32,920 nucleotides of DNA from NCBI GenBank assembly GCA_035292885.1, contig DATDPG010000118.1, forward strand, positions 1-32,920. The letters are read 5' to 3'. Shown here piece by piece: positions 7,151 to 14,722 of the stretch; position 1 is the first letter of the stretch, and every line of letters starts with the position of its first letter. A model generated the notes under the pieces. It had not been told where the DNA came from, searched no databases, and saw only the letters and a program-made list of their open reading frames with translations. The position numbers and the translations under genes were made by a program. The DNA comes from Bdellovibrionota bacterium. GTDB taxonomy: Bacteria; Bdellovibrionota_G; JALEGL01; DATDPG01.

Positions 7151-7957
7151 CTAGAACAGGAGAGCCGTGAGAAAATAATCGGAAACCAAGATCGCCACGG
7201 ATGAAATTACGACCGCTTGCGTGGTGGCGCGCCCGACGCCGGCGGCTCCGCCGTGGGCGTAGTAACCCTTGTAACAAGAAACGATCGCGATAATCAGACC
7301 GAACACCGCCGCCTTAAACATACCCTGAACGATGTCGGGGACATCGGCGTAGTACTGAATCTTTTGAACGAAGATCCCTTCGTCGATTTGCAGAAGCTTA
7401 ACCCCGACGACGTAGGTCCCCAGCGCTCCGACAAAATCAAAGACCGCCGTAAGCAAAGGGAGCGCCACGACCGCCGCCAGGACGCGGGGGACGATCAAAT
7501 AGTGCACTGGGTGAACGGCCAGCGAAATCAGGGCGTCCACCTGCTGCGTCACCTGCATCGTTCCCAGTTGAGCGGCCATGGCCGAGCCTGCCCGCGCCGT
7601 GACCATCAAGGCCGTGAGCACCGGTCCGAGTTCGCGGGCGATCGCGATCGAGGCCACGGCGCCGGTCAAGGTTTCGGCTCGAAAGAGGGCGAACGCCCGG
7701 CCGCTCTGAAGAGCGAAGACCATTCCCGTGAAGGAGCCGGTCAAAACCACAATAAAGATGGAGCTGACGCCGATGAACTGGACCTGCTGAAGAGCCAGCC
7801 GCCATCTCACGGGAGGAGAGAAAAGCTGAATGGCGACCTCTTTGAGAAGAAGGAAGGTGCTCCCCGCCTCGCTGATCCCCGAAGTGAACGCCTGGATCAA
7901 CGCCAAAACAGCCCGGCCGATTTCCTGAACCGGCCCCCGGACGGCGGACGTTTTCAC
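7151..7957 (-). CDS. mlaE: MlaE-family permease
   Basis: A 268-residue inner-membrane permease of the MlaE (DUF140) family, the transmembrane partner of MlaF and MlaD. It is hydrophobic with five or six predicted helices. It carries family hallmarks: FTGMVFALQSGRAF, the stretch ARELGPVLTALMVTARAGSA with the conserved ELGP and ARAGSA, and C-terminal GRATTQAVV. The start is GTG at 7957, overlapping the alr stop by 4 nt (GTGA), with GGGAGGAG about 9 nt upstream. The length is normal. Confidence 0.95.
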   Translation of the reverse strand: MKTSAVRGPVQEIGRAVLALIQAFTSGISEAGSTFLLLKEVAIQLFSPPVRWRLALQQVQFIGVSSIFIVVLTGSFTGMVFALQSGRAFALFRAETLTGAVASIAIARELGPVLTALMVTARAGSAMAAQLGTMQVTQQVDALISLAVHPVHYLIVPRVLAAVVALPLLTAVFDFVGALGTYVVGVKLLQIDEGIFVQKIQYYADVPDIVQGMFKAAVFGLIIAIVSCYKGYYAHGGAAGVGRATTQAVVISSVAILVSDYFLTALLF

Positions 7958-9093
7958 GCGGAGATCTCCTCCCGGACGAACAACCGGCTGACGCGGGCGC
8001 TGATACTCGTGAGGACTTCATAGGGGATGGTGTTCCGCGCCGCCGCGAGCTCTCGCGCGGTGGGAGCCCCCTCTTTTTCCGGCCCGAGCAGCGTCACCTC
8101 TTCTCCCGGTTGGACATCATGCCACTCGGATACATCGATCATGAAAAGATCCATACAAATGATTCCGGCGATACGGCAGCGCTTTCCCCGGAAGCCGACA
8201 CCTACAGGGGCGTACTGTCGGGCGAAGCCGTCCCCGTACCCCGCCGCCACCGTGGCGATCTTCATCGGTTTCTCCGCCCGAAAGCCGCGGTTGTATCCCA
8301 CACTCTCTCCCCTGGCAACGCTCTTGACCTGAAGAATAGGCGCTTTCCAAGTGAGGGCCGGCGCAAATCGCGCCGTTGGAGGGTCGGGAGAAGGGGGATA
8401 ACCGTACAAGGCGATGCCCGGGCGCACCCAATCAAAATGAGCTGCGGGATGGAAGAGAATTCCTCCGCTGTTCGCCGCGTGGCGAATGAGCCGCCGGCCG
8501 AGCCTCCGTTCGAAAAAATCGATCGCCCGCCGAAAGGTTGCGATCTGTTCTTCGGTAAACGCTCGGTCCGAATTTTCCGATTCGGCGAGGTGGGTGAAAA
8601 TGCCCTCCACCTGAATCTGAGGATGAGACGAGAGAAATAGCGCCGCAGCCTCCCATTCCGTTTGAGGCAAGCCGAGACGATGCATTCCCGATTCAATCTT
8701 CAAATGAATCGGAATCGCCGCGTTTTCCCGGCCGGCGTAATCCGCCATGTCCTCCAGACTTTGGATCGAAAATCCGGTCAGCGTCATTTGATGATGAACC
8801 GCCTCGGCGAGCGCCCATTTTGAAATGGCGCCCAAGCACAGGACCAGGCCGGAATAACCTCCTTCGCGCAGGACGATCGCTTCGGTGACGTCCGCCACGC
8901 CGACACCGGCCCCGCCGAGCTTTCGGCATTCGAGAGCGATTTCGACGCTGCCATGCCCGTAGGCGTTCGCTTTGACGACGGCGAGGATCTTCGATTCCGC
9001 GGGGAGAAGGCTTTCAAGCGCTCTCCAGTTTTGGGCGAACGCCCCAAGATCGATCGTGGCCCGGGTCGGCCGGACGTAGGCGCTTCGTTTCAT
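7954..9093 (-). CDS. alr: Alanine racemase
   Basis: A PLP enzyme converting L- to D-alanine for peptidoglycan. At 379 residues it is the usual length for the family. The PLP-binding lysine lies in AVVKANAYGHG (K41). HLKIESGMHRLG, HAANSGG, VRPGIALYGY and SVGYNRGF (with the second catalytic tyrosine) are all present and in order, followed by GYGDGF and ICMDLFMIDV. The ATG overlaps the stop of the upstream kinase gene by 4 nt, and its own stop overlaps the mlaE start. Cell-wall precursor supply, lipid transport and a protein kinase are thus on one transcript. Confidence 0.97.
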   Translation of the reverse strand: MKRSAYVRPTRATIDLGAFAQNWRALESLLPAESKILAVVKANAYGHGSVEIALECRKLGGAGVGVADVTEAIVLREGGYSGLVLCLGAISKWALAEAVHHQMTLTGFSIQSLEDMADYAGRENAAIPIHLKIESGMHRLGLPQTEWEAAALFLSSHPQIQVEGIFTHLAESENSDRAFTEEQIATFRRAIDFFERRLGRRLIRHAANSGGILFHPAAHFDWVRPGIALYGYPPSPDPPTARFAPALTWKAPILQVKSVARGESVGYNRGFRAEKPMKIATVAAGYGDGFARQYAPVGVGFRGKRCRIAGIICMDLFMIDVSEWHDVQPGEEVTLLGPEKEGAPTARELAAARNTIPYEVLTSISARVSRLFVREEISA

Positions 9094-11528
9094 CGGAGTT
9101 TCGCCAGTAAAGCTTGAATTTCAGCCGCGTTTTGGAAGCGGTTCACCGGATCTTTTTCGAGGCATTTCAAGATCATCTGATTCAAAACGTCCGGAAGATT
9201 GGGGTCCAGTTCTTTGGGGATCGGCGGCGGCGTATTGACGTGGTGAAAGCCGAGATCTCCTTTTTTGAACGGCAATTCTCCGAGGCACATCTCAAAAATG
9301 CAGATCCCCAACGAATAAAGATCGGTTCTGTGATCGATCGGCCGCCCCAAAGTCTGTTCGGGCGACATGAAGGAAGGGGTGCCGCCGACGATCGACTGCT
9401 CGCTCATCAGTTCCCGGATGACCTTGGCCAGGCCGAAATCCATGATCTTAATCGTCTGCTGTTTCGTCCACATGATGTTGTTCGTCGTGAGGTCGCGGTG
9501 AACGATGTTCTTGGAATGAGCGTACTTCAGAGCGTCGAGCAGTTGGCGCAAAATCTCCGCGACGCTTTTCGTCGAAAGCTTTCCCCGTTTCTTGAGAATG
9601 TCCTTGAGCGTATTCCCTTCGATGTATTCCATCGCGATGTAGTATTCGCCGTCCTGGGTTCCCAGGTCGTGCACCGTGACGATATTGGGATGGTTGAGCG
9701 CCGCGGCCGCCTTGGCCTCTCGGAAAAAAGTCTTGACCGCCTGCTCGTTGGCTTTGAGAGAACTGGGAAGAATCTTCAGGGCGACAATGCGATCCAGTGT
9801 CGTGTCTTTCGCCGTATAGACGATTCCCATCCCGCCCCGGCCGACCTCCTTGATCACGCTGTACCTTCGGGGAAGGGGAGTAGTGGAGGTGTGTGATAGC
9901 GCTTTGTCGCTGGCGGCGAAGAGTCCTCCGGAGGTGGGGATCAATCCCACCTTCGACATCCGCGTGAACGCCCGGTCGGACAAAAGTTTCCGGACGTTTT
10001 GGGCTTTGTCGACCGCGCTTCGTTCCACCAGGTCCTGGGCCAACATTCGCTCGATCAGTTCGAGCGCGTTTGTTTGGCTCTGCGTCTGATCTGAGACGAC
10101 CGCTAAGTTGTACACGGTGTCCACATCGTCCGATGTCATCCTCTCCAAGCCCTTCAACGATTCCTCAAAACATTCCTTTGCCTTCATCGGATCCGCGAGA
10201 TCGAGATGGATTTTTCCACGCAAGGACATCGCCTGGCTGTGATCTTTAACCCCGACCTGGATTCGATCGAGTTCGACCAGGGCCTCTTTCATCAAACCCC
10301 GCTTATGAAGCGATCTCGCCGCTTGCACGAAATCTCCCATCCGTTCCAGCAGGGCGACCTCTTGGGCCGGCATATTCGCCAGTCGATAACTTTCCACCGC
10401 TTCCCGCCACATCTGGGCCCGCTCAAAAGCCTGAGCCGCGCGTTCATATTTTTTCGACTCCCGATAGAGAGAAGCCGCCAGGGCATGTTCCCTCGCCCGC
10501 TCGTACATGGCGGCCGCTTTTTCCATCTCGTGCAGGTCGCGGTAGATTTCCGCCGCGCGCGAGAAATCGCCGGATTCCTGAAATTTGCCCACGGCGAGGA
10601 GCGATTCGCCCGCTTGAAAGAGCCGCTCTCCTTCGATTCGGGCGGCTGCGGCCTTATCCCCCGAGCTTTCCAGAACCTCGGCCGCTCGCTTCAAGTCGCC
10701 CGCCTTTTCGTACAGCTTCGCCGCCTCTTTGGCGTTCCCGGCTTTCGCGAAACAACGGGCGGCCTCTTCCGGCAATTTGGCTTCCAGAAAAAGTTCGGCC
10801 GCCCGAGCTGGTTTAGCGCCTCTTTCATACAGACGTGCCGCTTCCTTAAGCCATTCCTGATGTTCCGGTCTCATCGATACGAAGGCCGAACCTCCCGATT
10901 CTCGTTCCGCTTGTTGAAAGGCCTTATAAAGGGTTTCGGCGGCTTCGAGCGGCTTGCCCGTATCCGCCAGCAGCCGCGCGGCGGGCAGCCACTGTGCCGA
11001 GCGCAAGTACGCTTTGATCGCCCGGTCCATTTCGCCGTGCTTTAGATAGATTGCCCCCACTTCATCGGCTCGTCCCGCCTTTTCCAGATTGGCTTCCGCA
11101 CGATCGAACTGTTTCCGGTCCAGGTAAATCTCCGCCGCTTTCAAAAAATCGCCCGCGCGTTCGTAAAACATCGCCGCCTTGTCCACCTGCCGGCGCCGCA
11201 GGTACACGTCGGCCGCCCGGCCGAATAGGTTTCCCTTCTGAAAGATGTCGATCGCTTGCTCCCACTGCCCGAGAGCCAAAAGCCGGTCGCCCGCCTGGGC
11301 ATATTCGCCCGAATCGATGAGGGTCGAGATCTCCCGTTTCCCGTGCATGGAAGCCAGCCACGGGATTTTGGAGCGGAGAACCGCGCCCTTACTTCCCATC
11401 AGGAACCGATAAATGACGATGCCGGCGGCCAAGAGAACGAGAACCTGGATCAGGCTGTGAAGCCACGCTCGCGTCAGAACGAACTCAAGCGTCGAACGAA
11501 GCAACTCCAGTGCGCGGGCGGAGTCCAC
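9090..11528 (-). CDS. Membrane-anchored TPR array with C-terminal Ser/Thr protein kinase
   Basis: The 812-residue product has an N-terminal membrane helix (about 20-43). About 400 residues of short helical TPR-like repeats follow, many of the form A-A-x-L-Y-E-x-A-G-D. The Hanks-type kinase domain runs from about 556 to the end. Kinase landmarks are GRGGMGIVY (564-572), VALK with K585, catalytic loop HRDLTTNNIM (H677, D679), DFGLAKV (D697) and SPEQ. The Lys of the usual HRDLK is Thr here; S/T at this place is familiar from myxobacterial kinases (HRDVSP/HRDVTP), so activity is likely kept. The usual order (N-terminal kinase, C-terminal TPR) is reversed. The start is GTG 11528 with no clear ribosome site. 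It heads the alr-mla operon and may sense envelope state through the TPR scaffold (inference). Confidence 0.9.
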   Translation of the reverse strand: MDSARALELLRSTLEFVLTRAWLHSLIQVLVLLAAGIVIYRFLMGSKGAVLRSKIPWLASMHGKREISTLIDSGEYAQAGDRLLALGQWEQAIDIFQKGNLFGRAADVYLRRRQVDKAAMFYERAGDFLKAAEIYLDRKQFDRAEANLEKAGRADEVGAIYLKHGEMDRAIKAYLRSAQWLPAARLLADTGKPLEAAETLYKAFQQAERESGGSAFVSMRPEHQEWLKEAARLYERGAKPARAAELFLEAKLPEEAARCFAKAGNAKEAAKLYEKAGDLKRAAEVLESSGDKAAAARIEGERLFQAGESLLAVGKFQESGDFSRAAEIYRDLHEMEKAAAMYERAREHALAASLYRESKKYERAAQAFERAQMWREAVESYRLANMPAQEVALLERMGDFVQAARSLHKRGLMKEALVELDRIQVGVKDHSQAMSLRGKIHLDLADPMKAKECFEESLKGLERMTSDDVDTVYNLAVVSDQTQSQTNALELIERMLAQDLVERSAVDKAQNVRKLLSDRAFTRMSKVGLIPTSGGLFAASDKALSHTSTTPLPRRYSVIKEVGRGGMGIVYTAKDTTLDRIVALKILPSSLKANEQAVKTFFREAKAAAALNHPNIVTVHDLGTQDGEYYIAMEYIEGNTLKDILKKRGKLSTKSVAEILRQLLDALKYAHSKNIVHRDLTTNNIMWTKQQTIKIMDFGLAKVIRELMSEQSIVGGTPSFMSPEQTLGRPIDHRTDLYSLGICIFEMCLGELPFKKGDLGFHHVNTPPPIPKELDPNLPDVLNQMILKCLEKDPVNRFQNAAEIQALLAKLR

Positions 11529-11559
11529 GGAATTGACACGCTAACGTTAAGGACTGGCC

Positions 11560-11589
11560 TTGACAAGTTAGGCTCCGGGTCGATACGAA
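11560..11589 (+). promoter_or_regulatory. Probable ssb promoter
   Basis: Consensus -35 TTGACA (11560-11565) and, 18 nt on, a weak -10 TACGAA (11584-11589) lie about 30 nt before the ssb start. The -35 is perfect and the -10 is poor, so the exact -10 is uncertain. The divergent kinase operon must be promoted from the same 90-bp gap, but I could not place its promoter. Confidence 0.45.
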
Positions 11590-11617
11590 GGCCGTGAGCA
11601 TTCAACTAGGAGTTCGC

Positions 11618-12040
11618 ATGGCCGGCGTCAATAAAGTGATTTTGATCGGAAATCTCGGAGCGGATCCCGAAATTCGCTACACGCAAGGAGGGGTACCGGT
11701 CGCCACGCTGCGCGTGGCCACGAGCGAACAGTGGAAGAACAAGAACGGACAGAAAGAAGAGCGGACGGAATGGCACCGCGTCGTGCTCTGGTCGAGGCTG
11801 GCGGAGCTGGCCGGTCAGTATCTTTCCAAAGGCCGCCAGGTTTACCTCGAAGGGCGAATCCAGACCCGTTCCTGGGACGACAAAGAGGGTAAGAAGAGGT
11901 ACTCCACCGAAGTCGTGGCCACGCAAATGCAGTTTCTGGGGGGTCCTTCCGAGCGCAAGGCCGAGCTTCCGTCCATGTCGGAAGAACTTCCTCCGCCGCC
12001 CGAAAACCTCGGCCAGAAAGAGGAAGACGTTCCGTTTTAG
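11618..12040 (+). CDS. ssb: Single-stranded DNA-binding protein
   Basis: A 140-residue SSB that coats single-stranded DNA in replication, repair and recombination. The OB-fold runs from [18 protein letters not shown] through [24 protein letters not shown] to [15 protein letters not shown] (residues 1-105). A short linker and the acidic tip EEDVPF follow, the protein-partner peptide. ATG 11618 has AGGAG (11607-11611) at 6-nt spacing and yields the canonical N-terminus; an in-frame GTG at 11594 was rejected. Originally it probably converged with the CsgG-like gene now 1.3 kb away, since that gene's tail is duplicated directly after ssb. Confidence 0.96.
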   Translation: MAGVNKVILIGNLGADPEIRYTQGGVPVATLRVATSEQWKNKNGQKEERTEWHRVVLWSRLAELAGQYLSKGRQVYLEGRIQTRSWDDKEGKKRYSTEVVATQMQFLGGPSERKAELPSMSEELPPPPENLGQKEEDVPF

Positions 12041-12060
12041 GTCGGCTGGTCTCTATTCCA

Positions 12061-12128
12061 AATCGTTTGGAAAGCTGCTTTCCGAAGTTGGGGCGCGGCA
12101 GGTTGCGCCTTATCGCCCACGCGGATGG
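12061..12128. repeat. Stranded 3'-tail of the CsgG-like gene (left border of cargo 3)
   Basis: These 68 bp match 13347-13414 with 7 mismatches and no gap. On the minus strand they read RVGDKAQPAAP, the exact C-terminus of the CsgG-like protein, but the stop codon TAA has become CAA. The post-stop hairpin GGAAAG-N3-CTTTCC is kept (12069-12083). Weaker similarity runs on to about 12137. The copy lies directly behind ssb and bounds cargo 3 on the left. Confidence 0.9.
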
Positions 12129-12394
12129 ATCGTCTCGCCGCTGACCCTGAACAACTGGGACCCGGCCAGCCGGACGGCCCTCCGGCCGATGAGTATGATC
12201 CTGAGGTTAGAGAAATTACACGCTTCTCGATAGGGAACTGGACGGAGATCCTTAAAAACCCGACGCTTCTCAAAGTTGAAATCAACCGAGTCTGGAATGT
12301 CTATTTCGATCATGACACCGGGCATGCGAGGGCCCTCGCAACAGCGATCATCCGAGAGATGAAGAAACAAGGCCCTCAAGGTGACAAGGACTAG
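12125..12394 (+). CDS. Small hypothetical protein with PADEYD motif (cargo 3)
   Basis: An 89-codon open frame starting at an ATG at the very end of the left border repeat. The N-terminal third is Pro/Gly-rich and carries PADEYDPEV, reminiscent of small bacterial proteins with a P-x-DEYD signature. The rest is mixed alpha/beta (GNWTEILKN, YFDHDTGHARALATAIIREMKKQ). There is no ribosome site, the start sits in repeated DNA and base composition changes along the frame. It may therefore be a remnant fused to the repeat rather than a full gene. No function is assigned. Confidence 0.4.
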   Translation: MDRLAADPEQLGPGQPDGPPADEYDPEVREITRFSIGNWTEILKNPTLLKVEINRVWNVYFDHDTGHARALATAIIREMKKQGPQGDKD

Positions 12395-12437
12395 GATTTG
12401 TATTGATATTCCGGGTAGTTAGAGCTTCCGAAGAGAT

Positions 12438-12466
12438 ATTGATAAATTATCAATTCTTGATATAAT
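12438..12466 (+). promoter_or_regulatory. Promoter and palindromic operator of the DUF4258/YgiT-type TA operon
   Basis: TTGATA (12439-12444), a 16-nt spacer and a perfect TATAAT (12461-12466) form a strong promoter about 50 nt before the toxin start. A perfect palindrome, ATTGATAA-A-TTATCAAT (12438-12454), covers the -35 box and most of the spacer, so a bound repressor would block RNA polymerase. The helix-turn-helix antitoxin encoded at 12779-13285 is the natural candidate repressor. Confidence 0.68.
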
Positions 12467-12517
12467 GTCAAAGTAAGGCTTCAGATTGGCGCGACTCGAA
12501 AGAAGGCGCGGCGATGT

Positions 12518-12766
12518 TTGAGAGTAGGATCTTACCGTCTCGCGGATCCTCATATGAAGATCAGGATGTCTGTGCGGGAGATCGTCATCAACGACCTGTT
12601 TAACGTGGTTCAGAGTGATAGTTCGAAGATCAGCAGTGAGTGGGATGAAAAGCATCGGGAATGGCGATATTGCTTCTTGACCAAACGGTTCGAGGTTTGG
12701 GTCACTTTCGAAGCGCCGAGCCGATTGGTTTTTATTACGGCGATACGCTTGAAGCGCAATCCGTAA
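12518..12766 (+). CDS. DUF4258-type (MqsR-like) toxin candidate
   Basis: An 82-residue basic protein. The N-terminal YRLADPHMKIRMSVREIVINDL fits the H-x3-R pattern with the following helix seen in DUF4258 proteins. The C-terminal half (EWRYCF, FEVWVTFEAPSRLVFITAI) gives the strand pairs of the same small RNase-like fold. Identification rests mainly on this pattern plus the zinc-finger/HTH partner directly downstream, a known pairing. The start is uncertain: TTG 12518 keeps the YRLADPH segment, while ATG 12554 would cut it off. Family toxins are thought to cleave mRNA; catalytic activity here is inferred. It lies within cargo 3, between the CsgG-tail repeats. Confidence 0.62.
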   Translation: MRVGSYRLADPHMKIRMSVREIVINDLFNVVQSDSSKISSEWDEKHREWRYCFLTKRFEVWVTFEAPSRLVFITAIRLKRNP

Positions 12767-12778
12767 GGGAGGTTCGCC

Positions 12779-13285
12779 TTGGCCTGCTATACATGCGGAT
12801 TTGAGGGAAAGTTCAAGAAGACAAAGATCGAAAGCTACCGGTACACGGAATGTGGCCTCGACAATGTATTCCTGCGCCATATTCCGGGGCTGCAATGTCC
12901 AGAATGCAAGATAGTGAGCGCAGATATTCCCCATCCTCTCCAGCTACACGAACTGTTGGCACAAATGATTGTCACAAAACCATTCCTGCTAACAGCTGGC
13001 GAGATCCGGTTCATTCGAACGCAGCTTGGATATTCCCAGGCGGACTTTGCGGGAAGACTTCAACGAAACCCAAGTGTTTTGAACCGTGTCGAACGCAAAA
13101 AGGAAAAGGTCAGCGCGGATCTAGACCGCCTTGTACGAATGGTCTACCTCAAAGAAAAGACCAGTCCAAAGCGGCTCTACGAGGAAGTCGAGAACCTAAT
13201 TGGCGAAAAGCGAGAAGGTCAGCGGCCCTATCGTTTCCATACGGTAAAGAATGATTGGAAGTACGAGGCTCGGGCCGCCGCTTAA
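12779..13285 (+). CDS. YgiT/MqsA-type zinc-finger and HTH antitoxin
   Basis: A 168-residue protein. A zinc-binding N-terminus with C3/C6 and C40/C43 (CYTC, CPEC) is the toxin-binding module of MqsA/YgiT-type antitoxins. A Cro/XRE-type helix-turn-helix follows at about 72-118 (GEIRFIRTQLGYSQADFAGRL, then NPSVLNRVERKK). The tail of about 50 residues is longer than in MqsA. TTG 12779 has an excellent AAGGGAGG (12765-12772) that overlaps the toxin stop, so the two are translationally coupled, toxin first as in mqsRA. It probably neutralises the upstream toxin and represses the operon at 12438-12454. Confidence 0.82.
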   Translation: MACYTCGFEGKFKKTKIESYRYTECGLDNVFLRHIPGLQCPECKIVSADIPHPLQLHELLAQMIVTKPFLLTAGEIRFIRTQLGYSQADFAGRLQRNPSVLNRVERKKEKVSADLDRLVRMVYLKEKTSPKRLYEEVENLIGEKREGQRPYRFHTVKNDWKYEARAAA

Positions 13286-13346
13286 CCTATGAAACATGGC
13301 GACAGTCTTCAAAAAGGGCAAGAATTTGGACGCTTGAGCTCATTCG

Positions 13347-13414
13347 AATCCTATGGAAAGCCGCTTTCCGAAGTTAGGGCGCGGCGGGTTGAGCCTTGTC
13401 GCCCACGCGGATGG
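13347..13414. repeat. 3'-tail of the CsgG-like gene, resident copy (right border of cargo 3)
   Basis: Matches 12061-12128 at about 90%. It contains the last 13 codons and the stop of the intact CsgG-like gene plus the hairpin after it. Cargo 3 (12129-13346, about 1.2 kb) is enclosed by the two copies in direct orientation. Confidence 0.9.
13355..13369 (-). terminator. Hairpin after the CsgG-like gene
   Basis: GGAAAG-CCG-CTTTCC, a perfect 6-bp stem with a 3-nt loop, lies 4 nt after the stop on the minus strand. There is no U-run, so intrinsic termination is doubtful. It may have acted in both directions between ssb and this gene before cargo 3 arrived. The hairpin is kept in the left repeat with compensating loop change (12069-12083). 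Confidence 0.35.
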
Positions 13415-14330
13415 GGCGTTTCGAAACTCCTGCGGGTTCGAGCGTAGCGACGCGGTCGGTCACCGCTACCACCTTTGCCTCACCGGCCGGCTCTTCTTGA
13501 TAACCTAAGATTTCCTTGGAGTCCGGATCCAGGATCGGATTTCCCAGCGAAAAGAGACGGAATGTATCGCCGACCTGAACGTTTTCCGCCGTTCCGGCGT
13601 TTAGATAGAACTTCCCGTGGGTCACCGAAGCGATCTTGCCGGTCCAGGGGATCTTGTCCATCGTCAGGACGATTTGCGATACGGCTCGGTCGATGACTTC
13701 CTGTTCCGTTCCGCCGAAAGCCCGGGCGGTTCCGACGATTCGGCTCGTCTCGACGTCATACATTCGAAGCAGAAGGCCGATCGGTCCCTCGCCTGAATGC
13801 GCCGGATCGTCGTTCGGGCCGATCGATCCGGTCACAATAATTTGGGCGCCGACGATTTTGCCGACCTTTGCGCTCTGGTTCTTGTCGACCCATTTCGTTT
13901 CTCCGAACGAAATTTCGCGCAAAATCGCGTTGATATCTTTTCGCTCGATGAGAATGAAGCGTTTCGTCTGTGCCAGCGCATCGATCAGCTTTTCCGAGAA
14001 TCGGGAAGAGACCGGTTCGCCTTCCGGTTTCATATCCTCTCGTTGGACATGGACGTTGGGCGCTACGATGTCGAGCGTGCGTTTCTGACCGAAGGGGCTG
14101 TCGGAAACCTTGAGATTGTCCTCGAATCGAGCGATTGCCACGCGTTTGCGAAGCGCCTTCTCGCTGACTACCTGCTTCTGTGTGTAGTCGAATCCGGTCG
14201 GAGCGGGGGTGGAGGTTACGGAAACCGGCGGCACCGCGGGGTAATCGATTTTCCCGGTATGGCAACCAGCCACGGACAGGGCGAGGCCTGCGATCAAGAA
14301 CGGTACGAGCCTCATGGTCGGGTCCGTCAT
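13374..14330 (-). CDS. CsgG-like outer-membrane lipoprotein
   Basis: A 318-residue lipoprotein with lipobox VAGC (C23). The CsgG-type alpha/beta core runs at about 63-210 (RVAIARFEDN, FSEKLIDALAQTKRFILIERKDI, VGAQIIVTGSI, YDVETSRIVGTAR). A C-terminal region of short strands at 225-318 (GKIASVTHGKFYLNAG, VQVGDTFRLF, RVGDKAQ) resembles FlgT/CsgG C-terminal barrels. True CsgG forms a secretion pore; whether this one does is unknown. The start ATG 14330 overlaps the upstream gene's stop by 4 nt; ATG 14315 is possible. It ends the lpoB operon. Its last codons are the border repeat of cargo 3. Confidence 0.8.
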   Translation of the reverse strand: MTDPTMRLVPFLIAGLALSVAGCHTGKIDYPAVPPVSVTSTPAPTGFDYTQKQVVSEKALRKRVAIARFEDNLKVSDSPFGQKRTLDIVAPNVHVQREDMKPEGEPVSSRFSEKLIDALAQTKRFILIERKDINAILREISFGETKWVDKNQSAKVGKIVGAQIIVTGSIGPNDDPAHSGEGPIGLLLRMYDVETSRIVGTARAFGGTEQEVIDRAVSQIVLTMDKIPWTGKIASVTHGKFYLNAGTAENVQVGDTFRLFSLGNPILDPDSKEILGYQEEPAGEAKVVAVTDRVATLEPAGVSKRPIRVGDKAQPAAP

Positions 14331-14722
14331 TTGGCGTTCCGAATCAAGACGCGGTAGTCGGCCGCCTTCGGATTGAGCGAGTTCTTTTGGTAGCTCGTCA
14401 CCGTTCTTCGATGGAACAGAACCGGCTCCCAGTCCGTCTTTTCCACTTCGAATCCATCTTCGGCGCGAAAGATCACCTGAACGTCCGTCCAGACGTCCTT
14501 GTCCTCTTCGTTTTCGACTTCAAGTTTTACTTGGAGCTGGCCGCCCGGAAGCCGATCGGCCTTTTGTTTAACGATATTAAAGTAGTAGGTGAGGCCGTGG
14601 TCCAGAAGGAGGACCTTTTCCGTCTCCTGCGGCGCACTCTTCGTTGCCTCGGTCCGATACGGGCGGCCGCACGAAGCGGCGAACAGAACGGTAACAAAAA
14701 GAATGAAACTCCATCGACTCAT
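14327..14722 (-). CDS. YcfL-like lipoprotein (DUF1425)
   Basis: A 131-residue lipoprotein with lipobox AASC (C18). The beta-sandwich-like body, with KLEVENEEDKDVWTDVQVIF and the FRAEDGFEVEKTDWEPV stretch, matches the pattern of the YcfL family: N-terminal lipoprotein signal followed by a domain describing relative strength of two-word conserved polar strands. ATG 14722 is chosen because GGGAGGTGG precedes it closely and it opens the signal peptide; an in-frame ATG at 14773 has neither. It sits in the order lpoB, COG3014-like, ycfL-like, as in several gammaproteobacteria where YcfL and LpoB are neighbours. Family function is unknown. Confidence 0.72.
   Translation of the reverse strand: MSRWSFILFVTVLFAASCGRPYRTEATKSAPQETEKVLLLDHGLTYYFNIVKQKADRLPGGQLQVKLEVENEEDKDVWTDVQVIFRAEDGFEVEKTDWEPVLFHRRTVTSYQKNSLNPKAADYRVLIRNAK

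Noticed and set aside
8315-8334. TGGCAACGCTCTTGA as a sigma-54 promoter
   Set aside because: It lies inside alr, lacks the C of the -12 GC doublet and has no CCTGACA motif upstream.
12419-12934. 171-codon minus-strand frame over the toxin-antitoxin pair
   Set aside because: The plus strand has a promoter, operator, strong ribosome site and zinc-finger/HTH motifs; the minus frame has none.
13289-13443. Short plus-strand frame continuing into the csgG-like tail
   Set aside because: It has no ribosome site or recognisable sequence and its second half is antisense to a real gene.
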